From the NCBI GenBank assembly GCA_963756895.1, contig CAVWPI010000007.1:496001-560000 (forward strand): a stretch of DNA of 64,000 nt. The letters run 5' to 3'. Below the pieces are notes generated by a model. That model had not been told where the DNA came from, made no database searches, and saw nothing but the letters and a program-made list of their open reading frames with translations. Of the stretch, positions 1-9,909 are shown piece after piece (position 1 is the first letter of the stretch; every line of letters starts with the position of its first letter). The translations under genes were made by a program, and so were the position numbers. The stretch comes from DASUAS01 sp963756895 (GTDB lineage: Bacteria; Actinomycetota; Acidimicrobiia; IMCC26256; DASPTH01).

Positions 1-314
1 AGCGCTCGCAGGTGGTGCTGGGCAAGTTCAACCCCGGACAGAAGCTCAACGCCGCGCTCATCGCCGGGACCATCGTGGTGATGCTCGGTACCGGTTCGAT
101 CATGAAGTGGTTCGACATGTTCCCGCTCGACTGGCGCACCGGAGCCACGTTCGTGCACGACTGGTTCGCGCTGCTGGTGTGGGTCCTCGTGCTCGGCCAC
201 ATCGCGTTCGCGCTCCGCGACGGCGACGCGCTCGACAGCATGCTGGGCGGCACCGTGCCCGCGGCCTGGGCGCGCAAGCAGGCACCGCTCTGGTACGAGG
301 AGCTGCGGCCCTAG
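1..314 (+). CDS. Cytochrome b561-type membrane subunit, C-terminal part (formate dehydrogenase gamma-like)
   Basis: The frame is open from base 3 and its start lies before the window. About 104 residues remain. They show a hydrophobic segment after NPGQKLNAALIAG, the phrase GTGSIMKWF, and a second membrane segment in which two histidines (VHDWF and LGHIAF) are 14 residues apart, as expected for haem b ligands. This matches the last two helices of the cytochrome b subunit of formate dehydrogenases and Ni/Fe hydrogenases, which passes electrons to quinone. The protein ends in a short soluble tail. Its TAG stop lies inside the -10 hexamer of the next gene. The partner subunits must lie upstream, so I cannot tell formate dehydrogenase from a related oxidoreductase. 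Confidence 0.75.
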   Translation, partial: RSQVVLGKFNPGQKLNAALIAGTIVVMLGTGSIMKWFDMFPLDWRTGATFVHDWFALLVWVLVLGHIAFALRDGDALDSMLGGTVPAAWARKQAPLWYEELRP

Positions 315-317
315 CCT
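312..317 (+). promoter_or_regulatory. -10 hexamer TAGCCT of a leaderless promoter (M20 gene)
   Basis: TAGCCT is followed by eight bases and then ATG at 326, with no Shine-Dalgarno sequence. The first three bases are also the stop codon of the preceding cytochrome gene. The same arrangement recurs across the window. Confidence 0.65.
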
Positions 318-325
318 CGACCGGC

Positions 326-1736
326 ATGGAGCCCACTTCGACCGACTCGATCGACCGGGCCGTCGCCGCCGCCCACGCCGATGTCGACGTCGCGCGAGCG
401 CGAGCTCGAGGCGTTGGTGCGCATCCGGAGCATCAGCGCCGATCCCGAGCACACCGGCGACGTCGACTCGTGCGCGGCATCGGTCGCGGAACTCATGCGC
501 GATGCCGGCTTGGAGAACGTGCGCGAGCTGCGGGCCGACGGTGGACTCCCCAACGTCGTCGGCGAGTGGACGCACCGTCCGGACGCGCCCACCGTGCTGC
601 TGTACGCGCATCACGACGTCCAGCCCCCCGGCTACGTGGAACGGTGGTCGTCGGAACCGTTCGAGCCGCGTGAACACGACGGTCGACTGTTCGGTCGGGG
701 TACCGCCGACGACAAGGCGGGCGTGGTCGCGCATCTGGCCGCGGTGCGAGCCTGGTTGCGCACCGCGGGCGAGCTCCCGTGCAACGTGAAGGTGCTGGTG
801 GAGGGCGAGGAGGAGATCGGGTCGCCGACCCTGGCCGCCTTCCTCGCCGCCCACGTCGACGAGCTCCGGTCCGATGTGCTCCTCCTCGCCGACGCCGGCA
901 ACTGGTCGGTGGGCACGCCCGGCCTCACCTACTCGTTGCGGGGCCTGGCCGGGGTCGACGTGCGCGTCCGCGCCCTCGACGGCCCGGTGCACAGCGGGAT
1001 GGCGGGCGGCGCGGTACCCGACCCGGTGCTCGCGTTGGCCCAGCTGCTGGCCACGCTGGTCGACGAGCACGGCGACGCCGCCTTCGACGGCTGCTGGGAC
1101 GACTACGCACCGCCCGACGCCGACGAACGCAGCCGGCTCGCCGCACTCCCCTCGCCCGAGGCCGGCCTCCGGCGCGCGTGGGGACTGCGCGATGGCGTGC
1201 AGCTGGCGGGCGACCCGTCGACGTCCATCTTCGAGCGCCTCTGGCTGCGACCGACCGTCACCGTCATCGGTGTCGACGGCCATCCGATCGCGGGCTCCTC
1301 GAACCAGATCGTCGCCGAGGCCGCCGCCCGTGTCAGCGTGCGCGTGGGCCGGGGCCAGGATCCCGCACGCCTCAACGCCGCACTGCGCGCGCACCTCGAG
1401 CGTCGGATCCCGTTCGGGCTCGAGCACACGATCACCGAGCTCGACGCAGTGCCGGCGTGGCACTGCGAACCACGGGGCTGGGCGTTCGACGCCACCGAGC
1501 GCGCGCTGCGTGCGGGCTTCGGCGTCGACCCGGTGTACATGGGCGTGGGCGGCACCATCCCGTTCGTCGGTCCCTTCGCCGACGCCTTCGGTGGCATCCC
1601 CGCGTTGCTCCTCGGACCCGCCGACCCCGGCAGTCGCATCCACGGCGAGGACGAGAGCCTCCACCTCGCCGACTGGCACAAGCTCATCGACAGCGAGGTG
1701 CGCCTGCTCGCCGAACTCGCATCAGGACGGAGATGA
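326..1736 (+). CDS. M20 family metallopeptidase/dipeptidase (frame change near 392)
   Basis: Zinc-dependent dipeptidase or deacylase of the M20/ArgE-CPG2 superfamily, about 470 residues, cytosolic. YAHHDVQPPG supplies the first metal His and Asp, GRGTADDKAG the bridging Asp, VEGEEEIGSP the catalytic Glu pair, and the C-terminal EDESLH a metal ligand, all in order. An in-frame ATG exists at 381, but I prefer ATG 326: it sits eight bases after TAGCCT and encodes the usual N-terminal helix (MEPTSTDSIDRAVAAAHADV), which runs into ERELEALVRIRSIS after one extra base near 392. Without that correction the protein would begin at 381 and lack the helix. The substrate is not evident and no partner gene is adjacent. 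Confidence 0.85.
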
Positions 1737-1804
1737 CGCGAAGCCGTGCCCGGAGGTCGGGACGGCGGAGCGCAATCGACCGAGAGGTCATGAGGGGTCG
1801 CCGG

Positions 1805-1810
1805 TAATCT
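1805..1810 (+). promoter_or_regulatory. -10 hexamer TAATCT of a leaderless promoter (serC)
   Basis: TAATCT ends seven bases before ATG 1818, and no ribosome binding site is visible. The transcript probably starts at or near the A of the start codon. Confidence 0.6.
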
Positions 1811-1817
1811 CGGCTCG

Positions 1818-2942
1818 ATGGCCGTCGACCCCACATCCGTCACCCTCCCCCCCGAGCTCGTCCCCGGCGACGGGCGCTTCGGCTCCGGCCCTTCGAAGGT
1901 GCGTCCGGAGAGCACCCGGGCGCTCGCCGACCTGGGCGAGACCTACCTCGGCACCAGCCACCGCCAGCCGCGCGTGAAGTCGGTGGTCGGCAGCATCCGC
2001 GCCGGCCTGGCCGACCTGTTCTCGATCCCCGACGGCTACGAGGTGCTCCTCGGCAACGGCGGTACCACCGCGTTCTGGGACGCCGCCGCCTTCGGCCTGG
2101 TCGAGCACCGCGCCGAGCACCTCGCGTTCGGTGAGTTCTCGTCCAAGTTCGCCGCCGTCACCGCCGCCGCGCCGTTCCTCGACGAGCCGGTCGTGCTGCG
2201 CTCCGAGCCCGGCACCCATCCCGAGCTCGTGGCCGACGCCACCGTCGACACCTACGCGTACCCGCACAACGAGACGTCGACCGGGGTGATGACCGAGGTG
2301 CGCCGTCCGGGCGACGACGGCCTCGTGCTGGTCGACGCCACCTCCGGCGCGGGCGGCCTCCCCGTGGAGCCCACCCACTTCGACGTCTACTACTTCGCGC
2401 CGCAGAAGTGCTTCGCCGGCGACGGCGGCGTGTGGCTCGCGCTGTGCTCCCCCGCCGCCATCGAGCGCATCGAGCGCCTCGGTGCCGCCGATCGTTGGGT
2501 GCCACCGTCGCTGAGCCTGCCGATCGCGCTCGAGAACTCCCGCCTCGACCAGACCTACAACACCCCCGCGCTCACCTCGCTGTTCCTCCTCGACGCCAGC
2601 GTGCAGTGGATGCTCGAGCAGGGCGGGCTCGAGTGGTGCGTCGGACGCTGCGACCGCTCCGCGGAGCTGCTCTACGGCTGGGCCGAGGCGAGCACGTTCG
2701 CGCAGCCGTTCGTGGCCAAGCTGTCGGAGCGCAGCCACGTGACCGGCACCATCGACTTCACCGACGACGTCGACGCCGCCGCCATCGCGCAGGCGCTGCG
2801 GGCCAACGGTGTCGTCGACACCGAGCCGTACCGCAAGCTCGGCCGCAACCAGCTGCGGATCGCGATGTTCCCGGCGATCGAGCCCGACGACGTCGCCACC
2901 CTCACCCACGCCATCGACTACCTCGCCGAGGCGCTCCGGTAG
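1818..2942 (+). CDS. serC: Phosphoserine aminotransferase
   Basis: PLP enzyme that converts 3-phosphohydroxypyruvate to phosphoserine in serine synthesis, also used on the pyridoxine route. The 374 residues are intact and of usual length for the actinobacterial SerC type. FGSGPSKVRPE near the N-terminus is the phosphate-binding start of the family, GNGGTTAFWD binds the cofactor, and FAPQKCFAGDGG contains the Schiff-base lysine. The end (TEPYRKLGRNQLRIAMFPAIE) is the usual class-V small domain. The gene has its own leaderless-type promoter and is followed by a FAH-family gene on the same strand, with no sign of a serine operon. Confidence 0.93.
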   Translation: MAVDPTSVTLPPELVPGDGRFGSGPSKVRPESTRALADLGETYLGTSHRQPRVKSVVGSIRAGLADLFSIPDGYEVLLGNGGTTAFWDAAAFGLVEHRAEHLAFGEFSSKFAAVTAAAPFLDEPVVLRSEPGTHPELVADATVDTYAYPHNETSTGVMTEVRRPGDDGLVLVDATSGAGGLPVEPTHFDVYYFAPQKCFAGDGGVWLALCSPAAIERIERLGAADRWVPPSLSLPIALENSRLDQTYNTPALTSLFLLDASVQWMLEQGGLEWCVGRCDRSAELLYGWAEASTFAQPFVAKLSERSHVTGTIDFTDDVDAAAIAQALRANGVVDTEPYRKLGRNQLRIAMFPAIEPDDVATLTHAIDYLAEALR

Positions 2943-2985
2943 CCCCACGTCCGGACCCCTGTGACGCCTGTGACAGCATCGACCG

Positions 2986-3810
2986 ATGCGTTGGGCAACG
3001 ATCCGCACCGAGACCGGCACCCGCGCCGTGCGCGTCGACGGCGACACCCTCGTCGAGCTCGACGGCCCGCGACGTCGGTGAGCTGCTCGCACGCGGCGGA
3101 GAAGCGCTCGAGATGGGCACGACCCACGACGCCGCCACCGCCGACTACGCGCCCGTCGTCACCCACCCGGGCAAGATCCTCTGCCAGGGGCTCAACTACC
3201 GGAACCACATCCTCGAGATGGGTCACGAGCTCCCGCAGCACCCCACGCTGTTCGCCAAGTTCCGCGAGGCGCTCGTCGGCGCGCACGACGACATCGTCGT
3301 GCCACCCGAGTCCGACGCGGTCGACTGGGAGGCCGAGCTCGCACTCGTGATCGGCGCCCGTGTCCGCCGCGCCTCCGCCGCGGAGGCCGCCGAGGCGATC
3401 GCGGGCTTCACCGTCGCCAACGACGTCTCGATGCGCGACTGGCAGTACCGCACGCTCGAGTGGCTGCAGGGCAAGACCTGGGAGCACGCCACGCCGGTCG
3501 GGCCGTGGCTGGTCAGCCCCGGACGAGCTCGGCGGCATCGGCCCCGATCTCGCCATCGGCTGCGAGGTCGACGGCGTGGTCCGACAGGCGAGTCGCACGT
3601 CGGAGCTCGTGTTCTCGCCCGCCGACCTGGTCGCCTACGCGAGCGAGTTCGTCACCCTCGAGGCGGGCGACCTGCTCCTCACCGGCACGCCCGCCGGCGT
3701 CGGCCACGGCCAGCACCCGCCCATCTACCTCGCTCCTGGACAGGTGCTCGCGCACCACCATCGAGGGCATCGGCGAACTGCGCAACCGCTGCGTCGCCGA
3801 GCGCGCCTGA
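2986..3810 (+). CDS. Fumarylacetoacetate hydrolase family protein (three frame changes)
   Basis: Reconstructed protein of about 273 residues. MRWATIRTETGTRAVRVDGD begins at ATG 2986, then the frame steps forward by one near 3064, 3525 and 3743. The joined product contains GKILCQGLNYRNHILEMG, the acidic metal-binding phrase DWEAELALVIG, FTVANDVSMRDWQ, LLTGTPAGVG and the terminal IEGIGELRN, all hallmarks of the FAH/2-hydroxyhepta-2,4-diene-1,7-dioate isomerase fold. Such enzymes cleave or isomerise beta-diketo acids in aromatic or amino-acid catabolism and need Mg or Ca. All three changes are consistent with one extra base, which suggests sequence error rather than decay because the residues between them are conserved. 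The exact substrate cannot be told. Confidence 0.82.
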
Positions 3811-3903
3811 CGCGGTCCAGTGCTGCGTCAGCGCCGGGAGGCGCCGCATCGTGGCTCTCGTCACGTCGAGTCAAGCCGGCCCACGACCGGCCGATAGAGA
3901 GTC

Positions 3904-4531
3904 GTGCCGAAGCGCCAGCACGAGCCGAAAGCCGAGGACCTCGGGGCCCGCGTCCGCGCCGTCCGCGAGCTCGCCGGACTCCAGCAACGCGACGTCGCGC
4001 AGGCCGCGGGCATGGGCCGACGCGACCTGCAGGCCGTCGAGCGGGGCACCCGGAACCTGTCGGGCGACGAGCTCCACGCGCTCGCCGCTGCCCTCGGCGT
4101 CGACCCCGACGTGCTCGTCGGCGTCGGCTTCGAAGGTGACCTGGTGCGTGCCGGTTCCGTCGACCAACGGATCGACGACGTCGGCGGTCATGGCCCGGGC
4201 GACTTGGCCACCGGCGTCGCCGGTGAACCAGCCGAACCCGGAGCGGCGCCAGGACATGCCGACCCGCAGCCGCATCGAGCAGTCGTGGCGCGACCTGCGC
4301 GCCGAGATGGGCGACACCCTCACGAGCTGTGCCCGGTTGATCTCGGCGGGCTCGGGCGACGACGTGCGCCGTCTCGTCGAACGCCTCGAGCGCGACCTGC
4401 AGCAGCTGAAGTCGCGCCGCACCTTCCAGCGCAACCTCGCCGACCACGAGCGCGCGCTCGACCGTGTGCGCGGGACGGGCGGCAACGTGCCGGTGCGACC
4501 GGCCGGCATCGAGCCCGACGCCGGCTCGTAG
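3904..4531 (+). CDS. XRE-type helix-turn-helix protein with helical C-terminal region (likely one frame change)
   Basis: GTG 3904 opens a frame with a lambda-repressor-like HTH: LGARVRAVRELAGLQQRDVAQAAGM, then RDLQAVERGTRNLSGDELHALAAALGV, a typical XRE domain at residues 10-70. Around 4213 the coding signal (G/C at third positions) moves one base forward into a frame ending at 4531 with MPTRSRIEQSWRDLRAEMGD and a charged helix, VRRLVERLERDLQQLKSRR. I read this as one gene with one extra base. The alternative is two genes, the second starting at ATG 4257. The target is unknown. The gene is convergent with hisC. Confidence 0.55.
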
Positions 4532-4583
4532 GTCACACCCGCGGCGATCGTCGCCGACTCTCGATGCTTGCTACGCCGCGACG

Positions 4584-5676
4584 CTAACCCGTGGCGCCGT
4601 CGTCGACCGCCGATGCCAGAACCCGCAGCAGCCGATCGTTCTCCCCCGGTGTGCCGATGGTGATGCGCACGCCGACGCCCGGGAACGGACGCAGGACCAC
4701 GCCCGCGCGCTCGCAGTACTCACCGAGCACCGCGGCGTGCTCGCCGAGCGGCAACCACACGAAGTTGGCTTCCGACTCGACGACGTCGAGTCCGAGCGCG
4801 GCGATGCCGTCGGTGACGCGCGCGCGCTCCCCGACCACTTCGGCGACGCGAGCCAACATCTCGTCGTGGGCGCCGATCGACGCCAGCGCGGCCACCTGCG
4901 CCAGTCCGTTGGTGGTGAACGGCACGCGCACCTTCCGCAGTGCGCCGATCACGTCGACGCTCGCGATCGCATAGCCGACGCGCAACGCGGCGAGCCCGTA
5001 GGCCTTGGAGAAGGTCCGCAGGACGGCGACGTTGTCGTGGCCGCGCGAGGAGCTCGAGGCCGTCGGGGTAGTCGGGGGCGGTGACGAACTCGCGGTAGGC
5101 CTCGTCGAACACGACCAGCAGGTCGTCGGGCACACGCTCGAGGAACCGGTCGGCTGCGTCGCGCCCGACGATGGTGCCGGTCGGGTTGTTCGGGTTGCAC
5201 ACGAACACCAGCGCGGGTTCGGTCGGTGATGGCATCCGCCATCGCGTCGAGGTCGTAGCGCTCGTCGCGCAGCGGCACCTGCACGATGGTGGCGCCGAGC
5301 TGCTGGGCGAGCACCGGGTAGGCCTCGAAGGAGGGCCGACCGAACACGACCTCGTCACCCGGGTCGCAGGTGGCGGCGATGGCCATGCGGCAGAGCTCGA
5401 CCGACCCGTTGGCGAGCAGCACCTGCTCGGGCTCGACGGCGTAGTGCGCGCCGAGCGCCTCTCGCAGCGCGGTGGCGCCGTCGTCCGGGTACCGGTTGAC
5501 GCCCGGCGCGGCGGTCTCGATCGCTGCCAGCGGCTGCCGGCAGCGGTCCGAACGCCGCCTCGTTGGAGGCGAGCTTGATGACATCGCCGATGGCGTACGC
5601 GCGCCGCCACCGACTCCGCCGACCGCCCCGGCACGTATTCCGGGAGTGCGTCCAGGGCGGGACGGGTGCGGATCAC
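4584..5676 (-). CDS. hisC: Histidinol-phosphate aminotransferase (four frame changes)
   Basis: Class I/II PLP aminotransferase, reconstructed at about 360 residues from GTG 5676. In order: IRTRPALDALPEYVPGRS, then YAIGDVIKLASNEAAFGP after one extra base near 5598, AIETAAPGVNRYPD after another near 5533, ANGSVELCRMAI, VFVCNPNNPTGTIVG after a change near 5221, VFDEAYREFV, and TFSKAYGLAALRVGYA with the Schiff-base lysine after a change near 5043. Every conserved block is present, so the enzyme is probably functional in the cell and the changes are sequence errors. It acts in histidine synthesis, though this family also transaminates aromatic amino acids. It lies 52 bases downstream of cysC on the same strand, and no other his gene is nearby. 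Confidence 0.88.
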
Positions 5677-5728
5677 CGCTGCATCATTACCGAACCAGGA
5701 TCTGCGAGCGCCACCGCGACGAGCCTGG

Positions 5729-6332
5729 TCAGCCTGCCAACAGGACCAGCACCAGTCGGGCGGCGTCGGCCGCGGACATCTCCGCACCAGGGATGACCAG
5801 CTCAGCGTGCAGCGGCGCCTCGTAGGGGTCGTCGATGCCGGTGAACCCGGTGATCTCGCCGGCGCGAGCCTGCTTGTAGAGGCCCTTCGGGTCGCGCTGC
5901 TCGCAGACCTCGATCGGCGTGTCGACGAAGACCTCGACGAAGGTCAGGCCGGCTGCCTCGTGGAGGGCGCGGGCGTGGTCACGCCCGGCGCGGTACGGAC
6001 TGATGAGCGGGACCAGCGTCACGACGCCGGCGTCGGCGAACAGGCGCGCCACCTCACCGACGCGGCGCACGTTCTCGGTCCGGTCGTCGGCGCTGAACCC
6101 GAGGTCGCCGTTGAGGCCGTGGCGGAGGTTGTCGCCGTCGAGCGTGTAGCTCAGCACGCCGTGCTCCGTGAGCAGCCGTGTGAGCGCGCTCGCCACCGTG
6201 GACTTGCCCGAGCCCGAGAGCCCGGTGAGCCAGACGGTCGCGCCCTGGACGTCGGTTGCGGCCCAGCGCTCGGCGCGCGGCACCTCGCTCTCGTGCCAGA
6301 CGACGTTCGGGCTGGCAGTTGGCCTCGAGCAT
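5729..6332 (-). CDS. cysC: Adenylyl-sulfate kinase (one frame change at the N-terminus)
   Basis: Phosphorylates APS to PAPS, the last step of sulfate activation. The P-loop is TGLSGSGKSTVASAL. DGDNLRHGLNGDLGFS, ENVRRVGEVARLF, SPYRAGRDHAR and FVDTPIEVCEQRDPKGLY are all APS-kinase signatures. The first 20 or so residues (SPNVVWHESEVPRAER) are read in another frame from ATG 6332, joined by one extra base near 6313. This opening is typical for CysC encoded next to CysN. The gene follows cysN with three bases between stop and start. In many actinobacteria CysN and CysC are fused; here a TGA separates them. Full length, about 200 residues. Confidence 0.92.
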
Positions 6333-6335
6333 GGG

Positions 6336-7597
6336 TCAGGGCGCGGACTGGCCGAGGATCATCCCCGCGCCGACGGTCTCGAACGTGCCCTCGTCGATGA
6401 GGATGAAGCTGCCCGTGATCCGGTTCTTCCGGTACTCGTCGACGAACAGCGGCACCGCGGTGCGGATCGAGACCCGACCCATCTCGTTGAGCGTGAGCGC
6501 ATCCCTCGACCTCGTCGCGGTGCAGCGTGTTCACGTCGAGGCGGTAGTGCAGCTGCTGCACGCCGCGCCTTCGCGGTGCGGGTGGTGTGCTTCACCAGGT
6601 ACGTCGAGCCCGGGCGCAACGGCTGGTCGCTGAACCAGCAGACCATGGCATCGACGTCCTGCGTGACCGTCGGGAGGTTGTTGGGTCGCACGAGCATGTC
6701 GCCGCGGCTGATGTCGATCTCGTCGGCGAGACGCACGCTCACCGACATCGGCGGGACGGCTTCCTCGATGGGCCCGCCGAACACGTCGACGCCGGCGACC
6801 GTGGTGGCGAACCCGGACGGGAGCACGACGACTTCGTCGCCCGGACGCAGGGCGCCGCTGGCCACCTGGCCCGCGTAGCTGCGGTAGTCGTGGTGCTCGT
6901 GGCTCATCGGCCGGATCACGTACTGCACCGGGAACCGCATGTCGATGAGGTTGCGGTCGGACGCGATGTACACGTGCTCGAGGTAGTGGAGGAGGGTCGG
7001 ACCCTCGAACCAGGGCATGTTCGGTGAGTGCGACGTGATGTTGTCGCCGTGCAGCGCCGAGACGGGGATGAACGTGAGGTCGTCGATGTCGAGCTTCGAC
7101 GCGAACTCGGTGAACTCGGCGCAGATCTCGTCGAAGCGCTCCTGCGAGTACTCGACCAGGTCCATCTTGTTGACGCACAGCACGAGGTGCTTCACCTGCA
7201 GCAGCGACGCGATCACCGCGTGCCGCCGCGACTGCTCGAGCACCCCCTTGCGAGCGTCGATGAGCACCAGCGCGAGGTCGGCGGTCGACGCGCCCGTGAC
7301 CATGTTGCGCGTGTACTGCACGTGACCGGGGGTGTCGGCGATGATGAACTTGCGCTTCGGCGTGGCGAAGTAGCGGTACGCCACGTCGATGGTGATGCCC
7401 TGCTCCCGCTCGGCGCGCAATCCGTCGGTGAGCAGTGCGAGGTTGGTGTAGTCGAACCCGCGGTCGCGGCTGCTCTGCTCGACCGATTCGAGCTGGTCCT
7501 CGAAGATCTGCTTGGTGTCGAGCAGCAGCCGTCCGATGAGCGTGCTCTTGCCGTCGTCGACCGAGCCGGCCGTCGCGAACCTCAGCATCTCCGCCAT
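6336..7597 (-). CDS. cysN: Sulfate adenylyltransferase large subunit, GTPase (two frame changes)
   Basis: Elongation-factor-like GTPase that drives ATP sulfurylase with CysD. LRFATAGSVDDGKSTLIGRLL holds the G1 loop, ERE.GITIDVAYRYF the switch, IADTPGHVQYTRNM the DTPGH motif and CVNKMDLV the NKMD motif. The beta-barrel region follows. Near 6566 and 6503 the frame steps forward by one each time, restoring QLHYRLDVNTLHRD and GRVSIRTAVPLFVDEYRKNR; the protein ends GAGMILGQSAP. I start at ATG 7597 (MAEMLRF). The same frame is open further upstream, and an ATG directly after the cysD stop is in a different phase, so the exact start is open. Confidence 0.9.
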
Positions 7598-7661
7598 CAG
7601 ATCGGTCGATTCCGTTGCGACGTCCCGGCCGACCGGCGACGCCTCCGCTGCATCTCCATGG

Positions 7662-8567
7662 CTAGAAGTACCCCTCGCGCTTGCGGTCTTCCATCGCCGC
7701 TTCGGTGAACCTGTCGTCGGCACGCGTGGCGCCCCGCTCGGTGATGCGTGACGCGGCCACCTCGGCGATCACATCGTCGACCGTCGCCGCCGGCGACTCG
7801 ACCGCGCCCGTGCACGACGCGTCACCCACGGTGCGGTAGCGCACGGTCATCTCGACCGGCTCCTCCCCGTCCATCAGCGTGATGAAGGGCGACACCGCCA
7901 ACCACATGCCGTCACGCCGGAACACCTCACGGCGGTGTGCGTAGTAGATGGACGGGATCTCGATGTCGTCGTCCTTGATGTACTGCCAGATGTCGAGCTC
8001 GGTCCAGTTCGACAGCGGGAACACGCGGATGTGCTCGCCCTTGCGGTGCTTCCCGTTGTAGAGGTTCCACAGCTCGGGCCGCTGGTTCTTCGGGTCCCAC
8101 TGCCCGAAGTCGTCGCGGAACGAGTAGACGCGCTCCTTGGCCCGCGCCTTCTCCTCGTCACGCCGACCACCACCGAACACCGCGTCGAACTGGTGCTCCT
8201 GGATGGCGTCGAGCAGCGTGGTGGTCTGCAGCCGGTTGCGACTGGCCCGAGGTCCGGTCTCCTCGACCACCCGGCCCGTGTCGATCGACTCCTGCACCGA
8301 AGCGACGACGAGCTGCACGCCGAGCTCCCCGACCCGCCGGTCGCGGTACTCGAGCACCTCGTCGAAGTTGTGGCCGGTGTCGACGTGCATCATCGGGAAC
8401 GGGATCCGCGCCGGCCAGAACGCCTTCTCGGCCAGGCGGGCCATCACGATGGAGTCCTTGCCGCCGGAGAAGAGGAGGACCGGCTTCTCGAACTCGGCCG
8501 CCACCTCGCGGAAGATGTGGATCGACTCCGCCTCCAGGGCGGCCAGGCTGGACAGCTGGGTGGGCAT
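7662..8567 (-). CDS. cysD: Sulfate adenylyltransferase subunit 2
   Basis: Catalytic subunit of ATP sulfurylase, making APS from ATP and sulfate. The 301 residues are intact. LLFSGGKDSIVMARLAEKAF carries the SGGKDS PP-loop of the ATP pyrophosphatase fold, MMHVDTGHNFDEVLEYRD follows, and GGGRRDEEKARAKERVYSFRD and LSNWTELDIWQYI are CysD signatures. The frame is open upstream to 8687, but the start is ATG 8567: eight bases before it lies TAGGGT and no Shine-Dalgarno sequence is present. It is the first gene of the cysDNC operon, with hisC following. Supply of PAPS may also serve the sulfotransferase at 22.6 kb, which is inference. Confidence 0.95.
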   Translation of the reverse strand: MPTQLSSLAALEAESIHIFREVAAEFEKPVLLFSGGKDSIVMARLAEKAFWPARIPFPMMHVDTGHNFDEVLEYRDRRVGELGVQLVVASVQESIDTGRVVEETGPRASRNRLQTTTLLDAIQEHQFDAVFGGGRRDEEKARAKERVYSFRDDFGQWDPKNQRPELWNLYNGKHRKGEHIRVFPLSNWTELDIWQYIKDDDIEIPSIYYAHRREVFRRDGMWLAVSPFITLMDGEEPVEMTVRYRTVGDASCTGAVESPAATVDDVIAEVAASRITERGATRADDRFTEAAMEDRKREGYF

Positions 8568-8575
8568 GGCCGAAA

Positions 8576-8581
8576 ACCCTA
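8576..8581 (-). promoter_or_regulatory. -10 hexamer TAGGGT of the cysDNC operon
   Basis: On the minus strand TAGGGT is followed by eight bases and ATG 8567. The TAG is also the stop codon of the upstream RDD gene, so stop codon and promoter share bases. Confidence 0.6.
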
Positions 8582-9067
8582 CCGGTTTTGTCGGGTTTCG
8601 GGCAAGCTCGCCCGCCACTCGTAGACGACCGCGGATCCGCACACGATGTCGTAGAGCGACTTGTTCTTCTTGCTCACGAGCACCCACAGCACGCCGAGGC
8701 CGAGGGTGAGGACCCCGAGCACCGCTCGCCAGAACGCCCGGCGGGAGGAGAGGCGGTGCCCGTCGCGCCCGACGACCCGCAGGCCCAGGATCGCCATGCC
8801 CGGCGCGCGCCCCGAGCCCGACCAGGACGTCCAGAGCAGGAGCACCCCGACCACGAACACGAGCGTGGCGTTGCCCGCCGGTCCGGGTTGGGGCATCTCG
8901 TAGGACGTGTCGGTGAGGAGGAAGCGCACGAAGCCGTACGCGGCCAGCACCACGAAGTCGAGGACGAAGATCGTGGCCGCGTCCAGGCCGGCGCCCAGCG
9001 CCTGGGTGACGAACCCGGCTCGCTGCCCCTGTACCTCGCGGGCGCGCTCGCTGCGGATCTCCTTCAT
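8579..9067 (-). CDS. RDD family membrane protein
   Basis: Small polytopic membrane protein of 162 residues with an RDD domain. R and D residues are placed as in the family (RAGFVTQALGAGLDAATIF, then GMAILGLRVVGRDGHRLSSRRAF and KKNKSLYDIVCGSAVVYEW). Three to four hydrophobic segments are visible. RDD proteins are mostly uncharacterised; a few act in ion exchange. It starts at ATG 9067, seven bases after the stop of the helical protein upstream, so the two probably form an operon. Its TAG stop lies in the cysD promoter. Confidence 0.8.
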   Translation of the reverse strand: MKEIRSERAREVQGQRAGFVTQALGAGLDAATIFVLDFVVLAAYGFVRFLLTDTSYEMPQPGPAGNATLVFVVGVLLLWTSWSGSGRAPGMAILGLRVVGRDGHRLSSRRAFWRAVLGVLTLGLGVLWVLVSKKNKSLYDIVCGSAVVYEWRASLPETRQNR

Positions 9068-9074
9068 GCGGCGT

Positions 9075-9825
9075 TCACGAGTCGTCGCCGAAGCGGGTGT
9101 CGCGTGGGCGCTTGCGGAACAGCACCCGGTCGACCACGCGCGACGTCCACTCGTCGACGGCGACGCTCTGCGACCGCACCGCGTCGACGCCCTCCATGGT
9201 GAGGCTCGCGGTGGACTCGCGGATCACACCCCCGAGGTCGATGCGCTGCACGATCGCCTCGACGTCGATCGCACCCGCGATCTCGTCGATCGGGATCTGC
9301 TCGACGATCCGCACGAAGTCGAGTCTGGGCGATGACGTTCTCGGTGACCTGCTGCACGATCACCGGGATGAGCGCGGCCGCCTGCGCCTGGTTGCGGTTC
9401 TGCTCGCGTCGCGCCACCTCGTTCCACCGCCACAGGCGATCCTCGAGCGGACGCAGCGCGCGTTGCACCACCGCCGGTGCCGTCGCCGCGCGCACGACGC
9501 CATTCGAGTGCGATGCGACCGTGTCGACGACGGCCGCGGCCCGCTTCTCGGCCTCGAGCGCCATGCCCAGCACCGCGCCGGGCAGCAACGCGGCGATGCC
9601 GGGCTCGGCGTCGGGACCGTCGCTCCCGGGTTCGGGCACACGGGCGAAGACGCTGCCCGCGGCCCGGCCGGCCAGGCCGATGGCCCCGAGGCCGAGGCGG
9701 GCACTGCGCCGCAGCACGTCGGTCACGCCCGGAGGGGGCGCGGGCACCGGCATCGCGCGGGGGATCACCTGCGCTCCCGGGCCGGTGCCCGGTGCCGTAC
9801 GCGCGTCGTCGTTCCCCGCTGCCAC
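9075..9825 (-). CDS. Conserved hypothetical helical protein (one frame change)
   Basis: I do not recognise a named family. The reconstructed protein has about 250 residues, starting at GTG 9825, which has a good ribosome binding sequence (GGAAGGGG) before it. It opens with a Pro/Gly-rich stretch (PVPAPPPGVTDVLRRSARLG), then a weakly hydrophobic glycine-rich segment, then long amphipathic helices (WRWNEVARREQNRNQAQAAA, IPVIVQQVTENVIAQ). One extra base near 9326 joins the C-terminal part: LDFVRIVEQIPIDEIAGAID, then DLGGVIRESTASLTMEGVD and RKRPRDTR. The C-terminal half resembles proteins found beside or fused to RDD domains in actinobacteria, and the RDD gene is directly downstream. A role at the membrane is inference. 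Confidence 0.6.
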
Positions 9826-9895
9826 CTCGACCCCTTCCGTTCCGGCTGGTCGCGCCCGATCGGGCCTGCGCGACTGTAGGACTCCCGGATGCCGG

Positions 9896-9901
9896 TAGCC
9901 T
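9896..9901 (+). promoter_or_regulatory. -10 hexamer TAGCCT deciding the GTG start at 9910
   Basis: TAGCCT lies eight bases before GTG 9910. The in-frame ATG at 9889 lies upstream of this hexamer and would not be on a transcript started from it. Confidence 0.6.
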
Positions 9902-9909
9902 CCCGCGCC

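Noticed and set aside
779..1977. Long overlapping Arg/Pro/Ser-rich open frames on both strands, here and throughout
   Set aside because: They are shadows of the M20 gene and other real genes. High GC removes stop codons from the other frames; their composition is unlike protein and no family motifs appear.
7598..7661. ATG directly after the cysD stop as the cysN start
   Set aside because: It lies in another frame than cysN and would need a two-base insertion or one-base loss; its peptide is Arg-rich and unlike CysN. I kept ATG 7597 but note the doubt.
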